Origin: Gammaproteobacteria bacterium
GTDB taxonomy: Bacteria > Pseudomonadota > Gammaproteobacteria > Steroidobacterales > SZUA-146
Assembly: GCA_003228965.1 (NCBI GenBank)
Contig: QIGP01000269.1
Span: 1 to 13,846, forward strand
DNA length: 13,846 nt
Reading direction: 5' to 3'
Part shown: in pieces, positions 1-7,375 of the stretch
How the letters are laid out: each line of letters opens with the position of its first letter
Numbering within the stretch: position 1 is the stretch's first letter
Program-made: the position numbers and the translations under genes
The notes under the pieces: model-generated
Databases searched by the model: none
What the model saw: only the letters and a program-made list of their open reading frames with translations
What the model was told of the DNA's origin: nothing

Positions 1-15
1 CGTCCGATTGCCTGG

Positions 16-33
16 CGAACCGGAACCGGTTCG
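16..33. repeat. 18-bp perfect palindrome near the left edge
   Basis: The sequence CGAACCGGAACCGGTTCG is its own reverse complement. It lies 8 bp before the terminator stem at 42-60. As RNA it could fold as a 6-bp stem with a 6-nt loop; as DNA it could be a binding site. No reading frame covering positions 1-66 could be recognised, so the identity of the upstream unit is unknown. Confidence 0.4.
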
Positions 34-41
34 ATGCACAC

Positions 42-66
42 GGCCGCTGTAGAAGTGGCCTTTTTT
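42..66 (+). terminator. Intrinsic terminator of the upstream unit
   Basis: The arms GGCCGCT (42-48) and AGTGGCC (54-60) pair over 7 bp with one G-U pair around the loop GTAGA, and six T residues follow directly (61-66). It should end transcription entering from the left and insulate the tRNA-Leu promoter. Confidence 0.75.
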
Positions 67-97
67 GTGTCTCGATCAAACGGTCCGGGTAGCGCCT

Positions 98-128
98 CTG
101 ATAGAGCGTCGACTCAGTAGTTTATACT
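98..128 (+). promoter_or_regulatory. Probable sigma-70 promoter of tRNA-Leu
   Basis: A good -10 box, TATACT, lies at 123-128, about 20 bp before the mature tRNA 5' end. It is followed by a GC-rich stretch (GCGCTCGACCG), the kind of discriminator typical of stable-RNA promoters under stringent control. The -35 region is weak; the nearest candidate, CTGATA at 98-103, has a long 19-bp spacer. Part of this element (103-116) is repeated upstream of ppiD. Confidence 0.4.
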
Positions 129-148
129 GCGCTCGACCGACATAAAAT

Positions 149-233
<85 letters not shown>

Positions 234-238
234 TATAA

Positions 239-280
239 CCCCATTTCGATCTTGCGCCTGAGATCGAAGTGGGGAGTTTT
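239..280 (+). terminator. Strong hairpin after tRNA-Leu, terminator or attenuator before tig
   Basis: A 14-bp stem (239-252 with 261-274, one G-U pair) has an 8-nt loop and is followed by AGTTTT. The stem is long but the T tract is short and starts with AG, so termination may be partial. Only 27 bp separate its end from the tig start codon, leaving little room for a separate tig promoter downstream of it. Confidence 0.6.
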
Positions 281-307
281 GATCGGGCGTAGAGGTTGTT
301 ACACACC

Positions 308-1597
308 ATGCAAGTTTCTGTTGAATCCACAAGCACGCTAGAACGCAAAATGACGGTGCAGGTTCCTGCCGATAAAGTCAGCTCTGAAGTTGAGAAACGC
401 CTGAAGGGCGTGAGTAAGACCGCTCGCATCGACGGTTTTCGGAAAGGCAAAGTGCCTTTTAACGTCATACGTAAACGTTTCGGTGGGCAAGTCCGCCGCG
501 AAGTACTCGGCGACTTGATTGAGTCAAGTTACCGCGACGCGCTGGTGGAAGAAAAGCTTAATCCAGCCGGACAACCGAGCATCGAACCTTCGTCGATGGA
601 GCAAGGTAAAGACCTTGAGTACACCGCGACGTTTGAAGTCTTCCCCGAAGTCAGCATTAAGCAGCTTGAAGGTTTGAAGCTTGAGACCACCACCTCTAGC
701 GTGGCTGACGGCGATTTGGATACCATGGTCGAAACGCTGCGAAAACAGCGGGCCGGTTGGGTTGACGGCACAGCTGCGGCAGCGCGCGACGACCGTGTCA
801 CCATCGATTTTATCGGCACGCTGGACGGTGAAGAGTTCGAAGGCGGCAAAGCCGACGACTATCCTGTTGTGATCGGCGCCGGCCAGTTGCTACCCGACCT
901 TGAGAAAGGGCTCGAAGGCCTCAATGTCGGCGATCAGAAGTCGATCGATGTAAAGTTCCCTGAAAACTACCAGGCGGCAGAGCTTGCGGGCAAAACCGCC
1001 GTATTTGCGGTAACGGCCAATAAAATTGAAGTTCAAGAGTTACCCGAAGTGGACGCTGAGTTTATTAAGGAATTTGGCGTTGAAGACGGTACGGTCGAGA
1101 AGTTTCGGGATTCTGTTAGAGATAACATGGAGCGCGAACTTAAAGATCGCCTCAGTGGCGCCAGGCGCCAGGCCGCGCTCGACGCGTTTTGGGATGCGAA
1201 TGCGTTCGAACTGCCTAAAGCCTTAGTCGAACAAGAGACCGAGGCGATGCGCGAAGATACCGGACGACGCATGGGTGTCACCGACACTGCGCAACTACCG
1301 CCTGCTGAAATGTACACGGAGCAGGCCAAACGCCACGTGGGTTTACGCTTTTTGATTAACGAAGTGATTACCACCCAGGAGCTATCGGTTAACCCTGAGC
1401 AAGTGGATGAAAAACTGGCCAGCATTACCGGTAGCTACGAACAAAGTGACGAAGTCATGAAGCAGTATCGCAGCAACCCGCAGGTTATGCAGCAGCTTGA
1501 AGCGATGGTTATGGAAGAGCAGGTGGTTGAATTGCTCATTGAGAAAGCCGACGCGACTGAGAAAGTCCTGGCCTTCGACGAGGCGATGAACGGATAG
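308..1597 (+). CDS. tig: Trigger factor, ribosome-associated chaperone and prolyl isomerase
   Basis: Trigger factor binds near the ribosomal exit tunnel and shelters emerging nascent chains in the cytosol. The protein is 429 residues, close to the 432 of E. coli. The N-terminal ribosome-binding domain carries the signature GFRKGKVP at residues 43-50, exactly the E. coli positions. An FKBP-type PPIase domain follows at about 150-245 (DRVTIDFIGTLDG, then KFPENY). The rest is the helical, substrate-cradling C-terminal domain. I chose ATG 308 because the protein then starts MQVSVE like the family; the longer in-frame TTG at 296 would overlap the only purine-rich ribosome site, AGAGG at 291-295. 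That site lies a rather long 12 nt before ATG. clpP follows after 83 bp, the usual tig-clpP-clpX order. Transcription may come from the tRNA-Leu promoter by read-through. Confidence 0.98.
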   Translation: MQVSVESTSTLERKMTVQVPADKVSSEVEKRLKGVSKTARIDGFRKGKVPFNVIRKRFGGQVRREVLGDLIESSYRDALVEEKLNPAGQPSIEPSSMEQGKDLEYTATFEVFPEVSIKQLEGLKLETTTSSVADGDLDTMVETLRKQRAGWVDGTAAAARDDRVTIDFIGTLDGEEFEGGKADDYPVVIGAGQLLPDLEKGLEGLNVGDQKSIDVKFPENYQAAELAGKTAVFAVTANKIEVQELPEVDAEFIKEFGVEDGTVEKFRDSVRDNMERELKDRLSGARRQAALDAFWDANAFELPKALVEQETEAMREDTGRRMGVTDTAQLPPAEMYTEQAKRHVGLRFLINEVITTQELSVNPEQVDEKLASITGSYEQSDEVMKQYRSNPQVMQQLEAMVMEEQVVELLIEKADATEKVLAFDEAMNG

Positions 1598-1611
1598 TAT
1601 AGGCTGGTTGC

Positions 1612-1639
1612 TTGACACGATCGCTTAACGGTTTACATA
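1612..1639 (+). promoter_or_regulatory. Candidate promoter of clpP
   Basis: A perfect -35 hexamer, TTGACA (1612-1617), is followed after 16 bp by TACATA (1634-1639), a weak -10 box. It lies in the tig-clpP gap. With the preceding C the -35 also reads CTTGACA, close to the heat-shock sigma-32 -35 box CTTGAAA, but no CCCCAT-type -10 is visible, so heat-shock control is not supported by sequence alone. Confidence 0.4.
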
Positions 1640-1680
1640 CGAATTACGCCTCTGCGGCGGCACAGACAGGAGTGCGACAG

Positions 1681-2328
1681 ATGACAAGTCACAACAATAA
1701 TTCCGGCCCTTTGAATCCAACTGCGAACACGCTTGTGCCAATGGTCGTTGAGCAAACGGCTCGCGGTGAGCGTTCCTACGATATTTACTCTCGTCTGTTA
1801 AAAGAGCGTGTCATTTTTATGGTTGGACAAGTCGAAGACCACATGGCCAATTTAGTTGTTGCCCAGCTGTTATTTTTGGAATCTGAAAACGCCGACAAAG
1901 ACATCAGTATCTACATTAACTCGCCTGGGGGAGTTGTTAGCGCTGGTTTGTCTGTCTACGACACCATGCAGTTCATCAAGCCGGACGTTAGTACCATTTG
2001 CCTGGGTCAGGCAGCCAGCATGGGCGCTATGCTGTTGGCAGGCGGAGCAGAAGGTAAGCGCTATTGCCTGCCACACTCCCGCATGATGATTCATCAGCCT
2101 CTGGGCGGCTACCAAGGTCAGGCTTCCGACATCGACATCCATGCTCGCGAAATCCTTTTGGTTCGGGATAGATTGAATAAAATCCTGGCCACACACACGG
2201 GCCAGTCGGTTGAAACGATTGAAAAGGACACCGAGCGCGATAACTTTATGGACGCTAACAACGCTAAAGAGTACGGCCTGATCGACGAAGTATTGGATCG
2301 GCGTGCCGAAATACCTTCCGGCGAATAG
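1681..2328 (+). CDS. clpP: ATP-dependent Clp protease proteolytic subunit ClpP
   Basis: ClpP is the serine peptidase that forms a double heptameric barrel and degrades proteins unfolded by ClpX or ClpA in the cytosol. The protein has 215 residues (E. coli 207). The catalytic triad is intact: Ser113 in [10 protein letters not shown], His138 in RMMIHQP and Asp187 in DTERDNF. The Ser-His and His-Asp spacings of 25 and 49 equal those of known ClpPs. The first 10-15 residues are probably a self-cleaved propeptide, as in E. coli. The start at ATG 1681 is set by a good ribosome site, AGGAG at 1668-1672, 8 nt upstream. The frame stays open back to a TTG at 1612, but that extension has no ribosome site and no family match. 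clpX follows after 145 bp and supplies the partner ATPase. Confidence 0.98.
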   Translation: MTSHNNNSGPLNPTANTLVPMVVEQTARGERSYDIYSRLLKERVIFMVGQVEDHMANLVVAQLLFLESENADKDISIYINSPGGVVSAGLSVYDTMQFIKPDVSTICLGQAASMGAMLLAGGAEGKRYCLPHSRMMIHQPLGGYQGQASDIDIHAREILLVRDRLNKILATHTGQSVETIEKDTERDNFMDANNAKEYGLIDEVLDRRAEIPSGE

Positions 2329-2354
2329 CATAACCGCATAAAAAACATATAGTT

Positions 2355-2389
2355 GTGATTAAACACATTCTAATCACTACCAGTTTTTC
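2355..2389 (+). terminator. AT-rich inverted repeat with T run after clpP, weak terminator or operator
   Basis: The arms GTGATTA (2355-2361) and TAATCAC (2371-2377) are perfect inverted repeats with a 9-nt spacer. TACCAG and a run of five T's (2383-2387) follow. As RNA it is a weak hairpin that could partly terminate clpP transcripts; as DNA it resembles a dyad operator just upstream of the clpX promoter. I cannot decide between the two. Confidence 0.35.
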
Positions 2390-2390
2390 T

Positions 2391-2419
2391 TTGCGAATCG
2401 TTTGTAAGGCCGCTATTAT
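2391..2419 (+). promoter_or_regulatory. Sigma-70 promoter of clpX
   Basis: A -35 box TTGCGA (2391-2396) and a -10 box TATTAT (2414-2419) are separated by the optimal 17 bp. The start point would fall near 2426, giving a leader of about 48 nt before the clpX ATG. This suggests clpX can be expressed independently of clpP. Confidence 0.55.
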
Positions 2420-2473
2420 TAAAAGTATGCAGGCGCATTGGGCGCCGATGCTATTGAAGCTGGAGACCGCTGG

Positions 2474-3784
2474 ATGAGCGACGACACACGAGGCAAGAGC
2501 GAAGACGGCAAGTTGCTGTATTGCTCCTTCTGCGGCAAGAGCCAGCACGAAGTTCGAAAACTGATTGCGGGCCCGTCAGTCTTTGTCTGCGATGAGTGTG
2601 TTGAGCTGTGTAACGACATCATCCGCGAAGAGCTTGAAGAGCGCACTGACGGTGGCGACGACAAACTGCCTACTCCACACGAAATCAAGGCGACACTCGA
2701 CGAGTATGTAATTGGCCAAATGCGTGCCAAGAAAGTGCTTTCGGTGGCTGTCTACAATCACTACAAACGACTTCAATCACGACGCACCGATAAAGGCAAA
2801 GGTGACGTTGAATTGTCCAAGAGCAACATATTGCTCATTGGTCCCACCGGTTGCGGTAAAACGCTACTGGCTGAAACGCTGGCTCGCCTGCTAAATGTAC
2901 CGTTCACCATTGCCGACGCCACCACGCTTACTGAAGCGGGCTATGTCGGTGAAGACGTTGAAAACATTATTCAGAAGCTGCTGCAGAAGTGCGACTACGA
3001 CGTCGACAAAGCGCAAACCGGCATTGTTTACATTGACGAAATTGACAAGATTTCGCGTAAATCCGACAATCCTTCTATTACCCGCGACGTGTCGGGCGAA
3101 GGTGTGCAGCAGGCCTTACTGAAACTAATTGAAGGTACCGTGGCATCAGTACCTCCTCAAGGCGGGCGCAAGCACCCTCAGCAAGAATTTCTGCAGGTCG
3201 ACACCTCTAATATATTGTTTATTTGTGGTGGGGCCTTTGCGGGCCTTGAGAAAATTATTCTTAACCGGTCTCAAAAGAGCGGCATCGGCTTCAATGCAGA
3301 AATTAAAGGCAGTGAAGACGACATTAACATCGGTGAAGTGTTTCACGACACCGAGCCACAAGATCTAATAAAGTTTGGTCTAATTCCCGAGTTTGTAGGG
3401 CGTTTACCGGTCGTGGCTACGCTTGAAGAGCTCGATGAAGACGCTTTGGTCACTATTTTGGTTGAGCCTAAAAATGCCCTCGCCAAGCAGTACCGTCGTC
3501 TATTTGAAATGGAAGGCGCGGAGCTTGAGTTGCGCGAAGACGCGCTACGGGCAATTGCCAAACGCGCGATGGAACGCAAGACCGGTGCACGCGGGCTGCG
3601 GACCATACTTGAAAACGTACTTCTCGACACCATGTATGACTTACCCGATATGCTTAATGCCACAAAAGTCGTGGTAGATGAGTCAGTGGTGACGGGCGAG
3701 AACGCGCCATACATAATTTACGAATCCGAAGACTTAGCTGCAAGCAATGAAAACTTGCAGCGGCCGACGGGCTCTGATATTTAG
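2474..3784 (+). CDS. clpX: ATP-dependent unfoldase ClpX
   Basis: ClpX is the hexameric AAA+ unfoldase that recognises tagged substrates, for example ssrA-tagged proteins, and feeds them into ClpP. The protein has 436 residues (E. coli 424). An N-terminal Cys4 zinc-binding domain uses Cys17, Cys20, Cys39 and Cys42. The AAA+ core shows Walker A GPTGCGKT (123-130), Walker B VYIDEI (185-190), pore loop GYVG (157-160), the RKH substrate loop (232-234), the ClpP-docking IGF loop (271-273) and sensor-2 GARG (371-374). Every functional loop is present, so it should be active. The start at ATG 2474 is preceded by TGGAG (2461-2465) with 8-nt spacing; the 12-residue in-frame extension upstream lacks both a ribosome site and family similarity. 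The charged tail after residue 415 is not conserved. Confidence 0.98.
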   Translation: MSDDTRGKSEDGKLLYCSFCGKSQHEVRKLIAGPSVFVCDECVELCNDIIREELEERTDGGDDKLPTPHEIKATLDEYVIGQMRAKKVLSVAVYNHYKRLQSRRTDKGKGDVELSKSNILLIGPTGCGKTLLAETLARLLNVPFTIADATTLTEAGYVGEDVENIIQKLLQKCDYDVDKAQTGIVYIDEIDKISRKSDNPSITRDVSGEGVQQALLKLIEGTVASVPPQGGRKHPQQEFLQVDTSNILFICGGAFAGLEKIILNRSQKSGIGFNAEIKGSEDDINIGEVFHDTEPQDLIKFGLIPEFVGRLPVVATLEELDEDALVTILVEPKNALAKQYRRLFEMEGAELELREDALRAIAKRAMERKTGARGLRTILENVLLDTMYDLPDMLNATKVVVDESVVTGENAPYIIYESEDLAASNENLQRPTGSDI

Positions 3785-3801
3785 TCAACACGTGTACTTT
3801 T

Positions 3802-3834
3802 CCAAGGCGTGCCCAATCGGCACGTAAGAATTGG
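3802..3834 (+). other. Hairpin between clpX and lon
   Basis: CGTGCC (3808-3813) pairs with GGCACG (3819-3824) around the loop CAATC, and CCAA (3802-3805) can pair further out with TTGG (3831-3834). No T tract follows directly, so it is a poor intrinsic terminator. A TATACT box at 3848-3853, about 40 bp before lon, may be the lon -10, but I see no matching -35 box and no clear heat-shock promoter. Confidence 0.3.
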
Positions 3835-3893
3835 CGTCTTTTGGGCGTATACTTCACCTGCCGGGCGCGCAAGCGTTAAAAAGGAAATAATCA

Positions 3894-6320
3894 GTGTCTG
3901 ACATAACCAGCAAATCCGAAACGCCGATTCCAGAAGGCAGCCTGCCGGTTGTGCCTCTGCGCGACGTTGTCGTGTATCCCCACATGGTCATTCCTCTTTT
4001 TATGGGTCGTGAGAAGTCCAAGCTGGCGCTCGAGCAAGCCGTCGATCAAGGCAAGCAAATTGTGCTCGTGGCTCAAAAACAAGCCGACACCGACGATCCA
4101 GGCGAAGAAGACGTCTATCGCGTTGGCACCCTGGCGAACATTTTGCAGTTGGTGAAAATGCCCGACGGCACCGATAAGGTGTTGGTGGAAGGAAAGCGCC
4201 GTGTGCGTTTGATCGACCTTGAGCTCGACAACTATTTCACTGCTACAGTGGAAGCCATCGAAAACACCGCCGAATCCTCTGAGCAAGAGCTCAAGGTACT
4301 GTCGCGTTCAGTCGTGTCGCAGTTTGAGCAGTACGTAAAACTGAACAAAAAAGTACCACCTGAAGTGCTGACCTCGTTGTCTGGCATTGACGACAGCAGT
4401 CGGCTTGCCGACACCATTGTTGCGCACATGTCTTTAGGTGTAGACATTAAGCAACAGGTTCTTGAAACCAGTGAAACTCAGCCCCGGCTTGAGATGGTGC
4501 TGGGGCTTATCGAAGGCGAAATTGACCTGCTGCAGGTCGAGAAGCGCATTCGTGGTCGCGTTAAACAGCAAATGGAAAAGAGCCAGCGCGAGTACTATCT
4601 GAACGAGCAAATGAAAGCGATTCAAAAAGAGCTTGGTGAAATGGAAGACTCGCCTAACGAATTGCAAGAGCTTGAAAACCGCATTGAAGCAGCTGGTATG
4701 TCCGATGAAGCCGTCGAGAAAGCAAGCTCGGAACTCAATAAACTCAAAATGATGTCGCCCATGTCGGCAGAAGCGACCGTAGTTCGCAATTACATCGACT
4801 GGCTGGTCAAGGCTCCCTGGTCCAAGCGCACCAAAATTTCGCGCTCACTGACCAAAGCTGAAAAGGTTCTTGAAGAAGATCACTACGGTCTTGAGAAGGT
4901 CAAAGAACGCATTCTCGAGTACCTCGCGGTACAGCAGCGCGTACGCAAGCTGAAAGGTCCTATTTTGTGTTTAGTGGGTCCTCCGGGCGTCGGCAAAACG
5001 TCTCTCGGTCAGAGCATAGCGCGAGCTACGAATCGAAAATTCGTGCGGATGTCCCTTGGTGGTGTGCGTGACGAGGCCGAGATTCGTGGTCACCGTCGTA
5101 CCTACATTGGCTCCATGCCGGGCAAGATTGTGCAGAACCTGTCAAAAGTGGCTGTGCGCAATCCGCTGTTCCTACTAGACGAAATCGACAAGATGTCGAT
5201 GGACTTCCGTGGCGATCCGTCGTCTGCGCTGCTTGAAGTGCTCGACCCTGAGCAAAATTCAGCGTTTAACGATCATTACCTTGAAGTCGATTTCGACCTG
5301 TCGGACGTCATGTTCGTGTGTACGGCTAACAGCCTGAACATTCCCGCACCATTGCTCGATCGCATGGAAGTGATTCGATTACCGGGTTACACTGAAATTG
5401 AAAAAACTAATATTGCGCGACGCTACCTTGTACCGAAGCAGTTGAAGCAAAACGGACTTAAAGACGGTGAAATTGAAATTGCTGAAGAGAGTCTTCTCGA
5501 CATTGTTCGCTACTACACCCGCGAGGCGGGCGTACGTAGTCTTGAGCGCGAAGTGTCTAAAATATGCCGGAAAGTAGTTAAGAAATTACTGCTTGAAAAG
5601 CCAAAGACGCCCGTGTTGGTCGATAGCACGACGCTCGACGAGTATCTCGGCGTGCGCAAATTTCGTTTTGGACTTGCCGAAGAGCATAATCAAGTGGGTC
5701 AAGTTACAGGACTTGCGTGGACTGAAGTGGGTGGTGAACTTTTAACCATTGAGGTCGCGAACGTTCCAGGCAAAGGCAAGCTGATTCAAACGGGCCAGCT
5801 TGGTAACGTCATGCAGGAATCTATTCAGGCCGCTATGACCGTAGTGCGTAGTCGCGCAAAAACGCTTGGCCTGGCCGACGACTTCTACGCTACTCACGAC
5901 ATTCACGTGCACGTGCCTGAAGGTGCTACGCCTAAAGACGGTCCGAGCGCTGGTGTTGGTATGTGCACAGCTTTGGTCTCATCGCTGACCAATACGCCGG
6001 TACGCGCCGACGTTGCCATGACAGGTGAAATTACGCTGCGCGGCGAAGTGTTACCCATCGGTGGGCTTAAAGAAAAACTGCTGGCTGCGCACCGCGGGGG
6101 CATTAATACCGTTATCATTCCCGAAGAGAACGAAAAAGACCTGGTGGAGATTTCCGATGACATTAAAGGACATCTGGAAATAATTCCGGTTAAATGGTTT
6201 GATCAGGTAGCAGAAATTGCCTTGTCACATGCACCGGTAACGGGCAAGGCGGGTCAAAAGCGCTCCGGCTCTAAAAAGAAATCGTCGAAAGGAACATCGG
6301 ATACTGTTCGACCTCATTAG
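3894..6320 (+). CDS. lon: ATP-dependent Lon protease
   Basis: Lon is a homohexameric cytosolic AAA+ serine protease that removes misfolded proteins and unstable regulators. The protein has 808 residues (E. coli 784). The N-terminal substrate-binding domain covers about 15-205, beginning [15 protein letters not shown], followed by a long helical segment. The AAA+ module has Walker A GPPGVGKT (362-369) and Walker B LFLLDE (425-430). The C-terminal protease domain has the Ser-Lys dyad Ser685 in DGPSAG and Lys728 in GGLKEK, 43 residues apart as in E. coli. The tail from 785 onward is rich in Lys and Ser and accounts for the extra length; this basic tail is not part of the conserved fold. The start is GTG 3894, supported by AAGGA at 3881-3885 with 8-nt spacing and by the lack of any ATG before residue 31. 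Confidence 0.98.
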   Translation: MSDITSKSETPIPEGSLPVVPLRDVVVYPHMVIPLFMGREKSKLALEQAVDQGKQIVLVAQKQADTDDPGEEDVYRVGTLANILQLVKMPDGTDKVLVEGKRRVRLIDLELDNYFTATVEAIENTAESSEQELKVLSRSVVSQFEQYVKLNKKVPPEVLTSLSGIDDSSRLADTIVAHMSLGVDIKQQVLETSETQPRLEMVLGLIEGEIDLLQVEKRIRGRVKQQMEKSQREYYLNEQMKAIQKELGEMEDSPNELQELENRIEAAGMSDEAVEKASSELNKLKMMSPMSAEATVVRNYIDWLVKAPWSKRTKISRSLTKAEKVLEEDHYGLEKVKERILEYLAVQQRVRKLKGPILCLVGPPGVGKTSLGQSIARATNRKFVRMSLGGVRDEAEIRGHRRTYIGSMPGKIVQNLSKVAVRNPLFLLDEIDKMSMDFRGDPSSALLEVLDPEQNSAFNDHYLEVDFDLSDVMFVCTANSLNIPAPLLDRMEVIRLPGYTEIEKTNIARRYLVPKQLKQNGLKDGEIEIAEESLLDIVRYYTREAGVRSLEREVSKICRKVVKKLLLEKPKTPVLVDSTTLDEYLGVRKFRFGLAEEHNQVGQVTGLAWTEVGGELLTIEVANVPGKGKLIQTGQLGNVMQESIQAAMTVVRSRAKTLGLADDFYATHDIHVHVPEGATPKDGPSAGVGMCTALVSSLTNTPVRADVAMTGEITLRGEVLPIGGLKEKLLAAHRGGINTVIIPEENEKDLVEISDDIKGHLEIIPVKWFDQVAEIALSHAPVTGKAGQKRSGSKKKSSKGTSDTVRPH

Positions 6321-6378
6321 GCTCAGCTAGAACGCTCGATGCGGGCACGGGCAAAACGCATTGATCAGGTAGATCACG

Positions 6379-6424
6379 GTGGCTGTCGCCACAAGTACGT
6401 TTTATGTCGCAGTGAGTAACTGCG
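6379..6424 (+). other. Two short hairpins in the lon-hupB gap
   Basis: GTGGC/GCCAC (6379-6383 with 6388-6392) and CGCAGT/ACTGCG (6408-6413 with 6419-6424, loop GAGTA) lie in the 135-bp gap before hupB. Neither is followed by a T run. They could be part of the hupB leader. I could not find a convincing sigma-70 promoter for hupB here. Confidence 0.3.
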
Positions 6425-6455
6425 CGAAACATGGAATCAAAGGAGACTCCGGATC

Positions 6456-6728
6456 ATGAATAAAGGTGATTTGATTGACGCGGTTGCGGCCGACGCGGAC
6501 ATGGCTAAAACCAATGCCACAGATGCAGTAAATGCTGTTTTTGACAGTATCAAAAGTACTTTGGGGAATGGCGGAACTGTTAGTATTGCAGGCTTCGGCA
6601 GCTTCGTTGTTCGTGACCGGAAGGCTCGAACAGGTCGCAACCCAAAGACGGGTGAACCCCTTCATATACCGGCCAGTAAAGCAGCTGCTTTTAAGGCTGG
6701 TAAAGCATTAAAAGATGCCGTAAACTAG
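6456..6728 (+). CDS. hupB: DNA-binding protein HU-beta
   Basis: HU is the small dimeric nucleoid protein that binds and bends DNA without strict sequence preference. The protein has 90 residues, exactly the E. coli HU-beta length, and ends in KALKDAVN as that protein does. The conserved core GFGSF lies at 46-50. The DNA-binding arm contains RTGRNPKTGE with the intercalating proline at position 63. A very strong ribosome site, AAAGGAG (6439-6445), precedes the ATG by 10 nt, fitting an abundant protein. Its position directly after lon is the common gammaproteobacterial order and supports hupB rather than hupA. The stop codon is only 21 bp before tRNA-Val, so the transcript may continue into the two tRNAs. 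Confidence 0.97.
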   Translation: MNKGDLIDAVAADADMAKTNATDAVNAVFDSIKSTLGNGGTVSIAGFGSFVVRDRKARTGRNPKTGEPLHIPASKAAAFKAGKALKDAVN

Positions 6729-6749
6729 CGCGCCTTCGATGTAGAGACT

Positions 6750-6825
6750 GGGTGCTTAGCTCAGCTGGGAGAGCGGCGCCCTTACAAGGCGTAGGTCGGG
6801 GGTTCGATCCCCTCAGCACCCACCA
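6750..6825 (+). tRNA. tRNA-Val (anticodon UAC)
   Basis: This is a 76-nt tRNA. The acceptor arm GGGTGCT (6750-6756) pairs with AGCACCC (6815-6821), with discriminator A6822 and encoded CCA (6823-6825). The anticodon stem is at 6776-6780, and the loop CTTACAA carries TAC at 6783-6785. The D arm TAGCTCAGCTGGGAGAGC and the T loop TTCGATC are canonical and very like E. coli tRNA-Val. It lies 21 bp after hupB and 8 bp before tRNA-Asp. Confidence 0.97.
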
Positions 6826-6833
6826 TTAAAGAA

Positions 6834-6910
6834 GGAGTGGTAGTTCAGCTGGTTAGAATACCGGCCTGTCACGCCGGGGGTCGCGGGTTCGAGTCCCGTC
6901 CACTCCGCCA
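6834..6910 (+). tRNA. tRNA-Asp (anticodon GUC)
   Basis: This is a 77-nt tRNA. The acceptor arm GGAGTGG (6834-6840) pairs with CCACTCC (6900-6906), with discriminator G6907, an identity element for AspRS, and encoded CCA (6908-6910). The anticodon stem CCGGC/GCCGG encloses the loop CTGTCAC with GTC at 6868-6870. It follows tRNA-Val by 8 bp, so the two are surely processed from one precursor ending at the terminator just downstream. Confidence 0.97.
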
Positions 6911-6915
6911 ATTGA

Positions 6916-6945
6916 ACAGGGCGCCTGGTAGGCGCTCTGTTTCTT
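6916..6945 (+). terminator. Terminator of the hupB-tRNA-Val-tRNA-Asp unit
   Basis: The arms ACAGGGCGCC (6916-6925) and GGCGCTCTGT (6931-6940) form a 10-bp stem with one G-U pair and a TGGTA loop, followed by TTCTT. The T tract is imperfect but the stem is strong and GC-rich, and its position right after the tRNA fits. Confidence 0.7.
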
Positions 6946-7375
6946 GGCTGAACTACCAAAGGCCGTTGGGCCACATTTAGTACTCCTCCAGTCTCTTATA
7001 GCCTGTTTCAACGGGCAAAAAAATCTGACCGTATCGCGCACAAACCGTGTGGGTCGGCTGCTTTCATGTTCCAAAGTCAAACAGTCTCTGAGACGGCTCG
7101 GTGCCTTCCTGATGGTGTCCGACAGGTTGCGCAAGTGACGTTGTTGCGCGCATTCCAGGGCCAGACGCCGAAACACAGCCGGCTTAGCGGCCTAAAAGTG
7201 CATGAGGGGAGGCGACAGACTGTGGCCTGTGTGGCCCTTCGAACTTGGCTCGTAAACGAAGGTTATGGTGAATTATTGCTTTCGCACTAGAGCAGAACGC
7301 CGCAAAAGGCTAAACTACCGGGCTTCGAGACGCCCTGAGAGCGTCGACTCACTTTTAGATTTGGAACGCACAATT
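6946..7375. other. 430-bp stretch without a recognisable gene
   Basis: I see no gene here that I can support. Short open frames exist (for example 6944-7138 and 7066-7290, plus strand), but their translations are low in hydrophobic pattern and match nothing I know, and no ribosome site marks a start. Visible structure: a small hairpin at 7001-7016, an A7 run at 7017-7023, a bulged hairpin at 7025-7057, a stem GCGCAA/TTGCGC in 7129-7149, and a repeated motif shared with the tRNA-Leu upstream region (7312-7351). The ppiD leader and promoter must lie in its right part, but no clear -35/-10 pair stands out. Confidence 0.5.
7312..7351 (+). repeat. Second copy of a motif found upstream of tRNA-Leu
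   Basis: The 14-mer AGAGCGTCGACTCA at 7338-7351 also occurs at 103-116. Both copies are preceded, in the same order and at similar distances, by AAAC, CCGGG and CGCC-CTGA, and are followed by a TTTA-containing stretch. In this copy GACGC (7329-7333) can pair with GCGTC (7341-7345). Function unknown. Confidence 0.4.

Noticed and set aside
1..41. 3' end of a coding gene or a tRNA at the left edge
   Set aside because: No frame gives a recognisable protein tail and the GGTTCGATGC segment lacks an acceptor stem and CCA, so neither can be supported.
1612..1680. ClpP start at TTG 1612
   Set aside because: No ribosome site, overlaps the TTGACA promoter-like box, and adds 23 residues beyond the normal family start; ATG 1681 has AGGAG at proper distance.
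1598..1680. Heat-shock sigma-32 promoter before clpP
   Set aside because: A CTTGACA box exists, but no CCCCAT-type -10 box lies at the required spacing; a sigma-70 reading is as good.
6853..7176. Minus-strand frame ending in GVDGTRTRDPRRDRPVF
   Set aside because: The ending is the familiar antisense translation of tRNA-Asp, and the rest covers the terminator and the gene-poor gap without a ribosome site or family match.
7221..7235. Tandem TGTGGCC-TGTGTGGCC in the gap before ppiD as a repeat array or CRISPR remnant
   Set aside because: Only two imperfect short units, no spacers and no larger array; not distinguishable from chance.
7265..7375. Longer ppiD start at ATG 7265 adding 37 residues
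   Set aside because: It would put a polar, arginine-rich extension before the N-terminal membrane anchor, has no spaced ribosome site, and covers the repeated non-coding motif; ATG 7376 fits the family.
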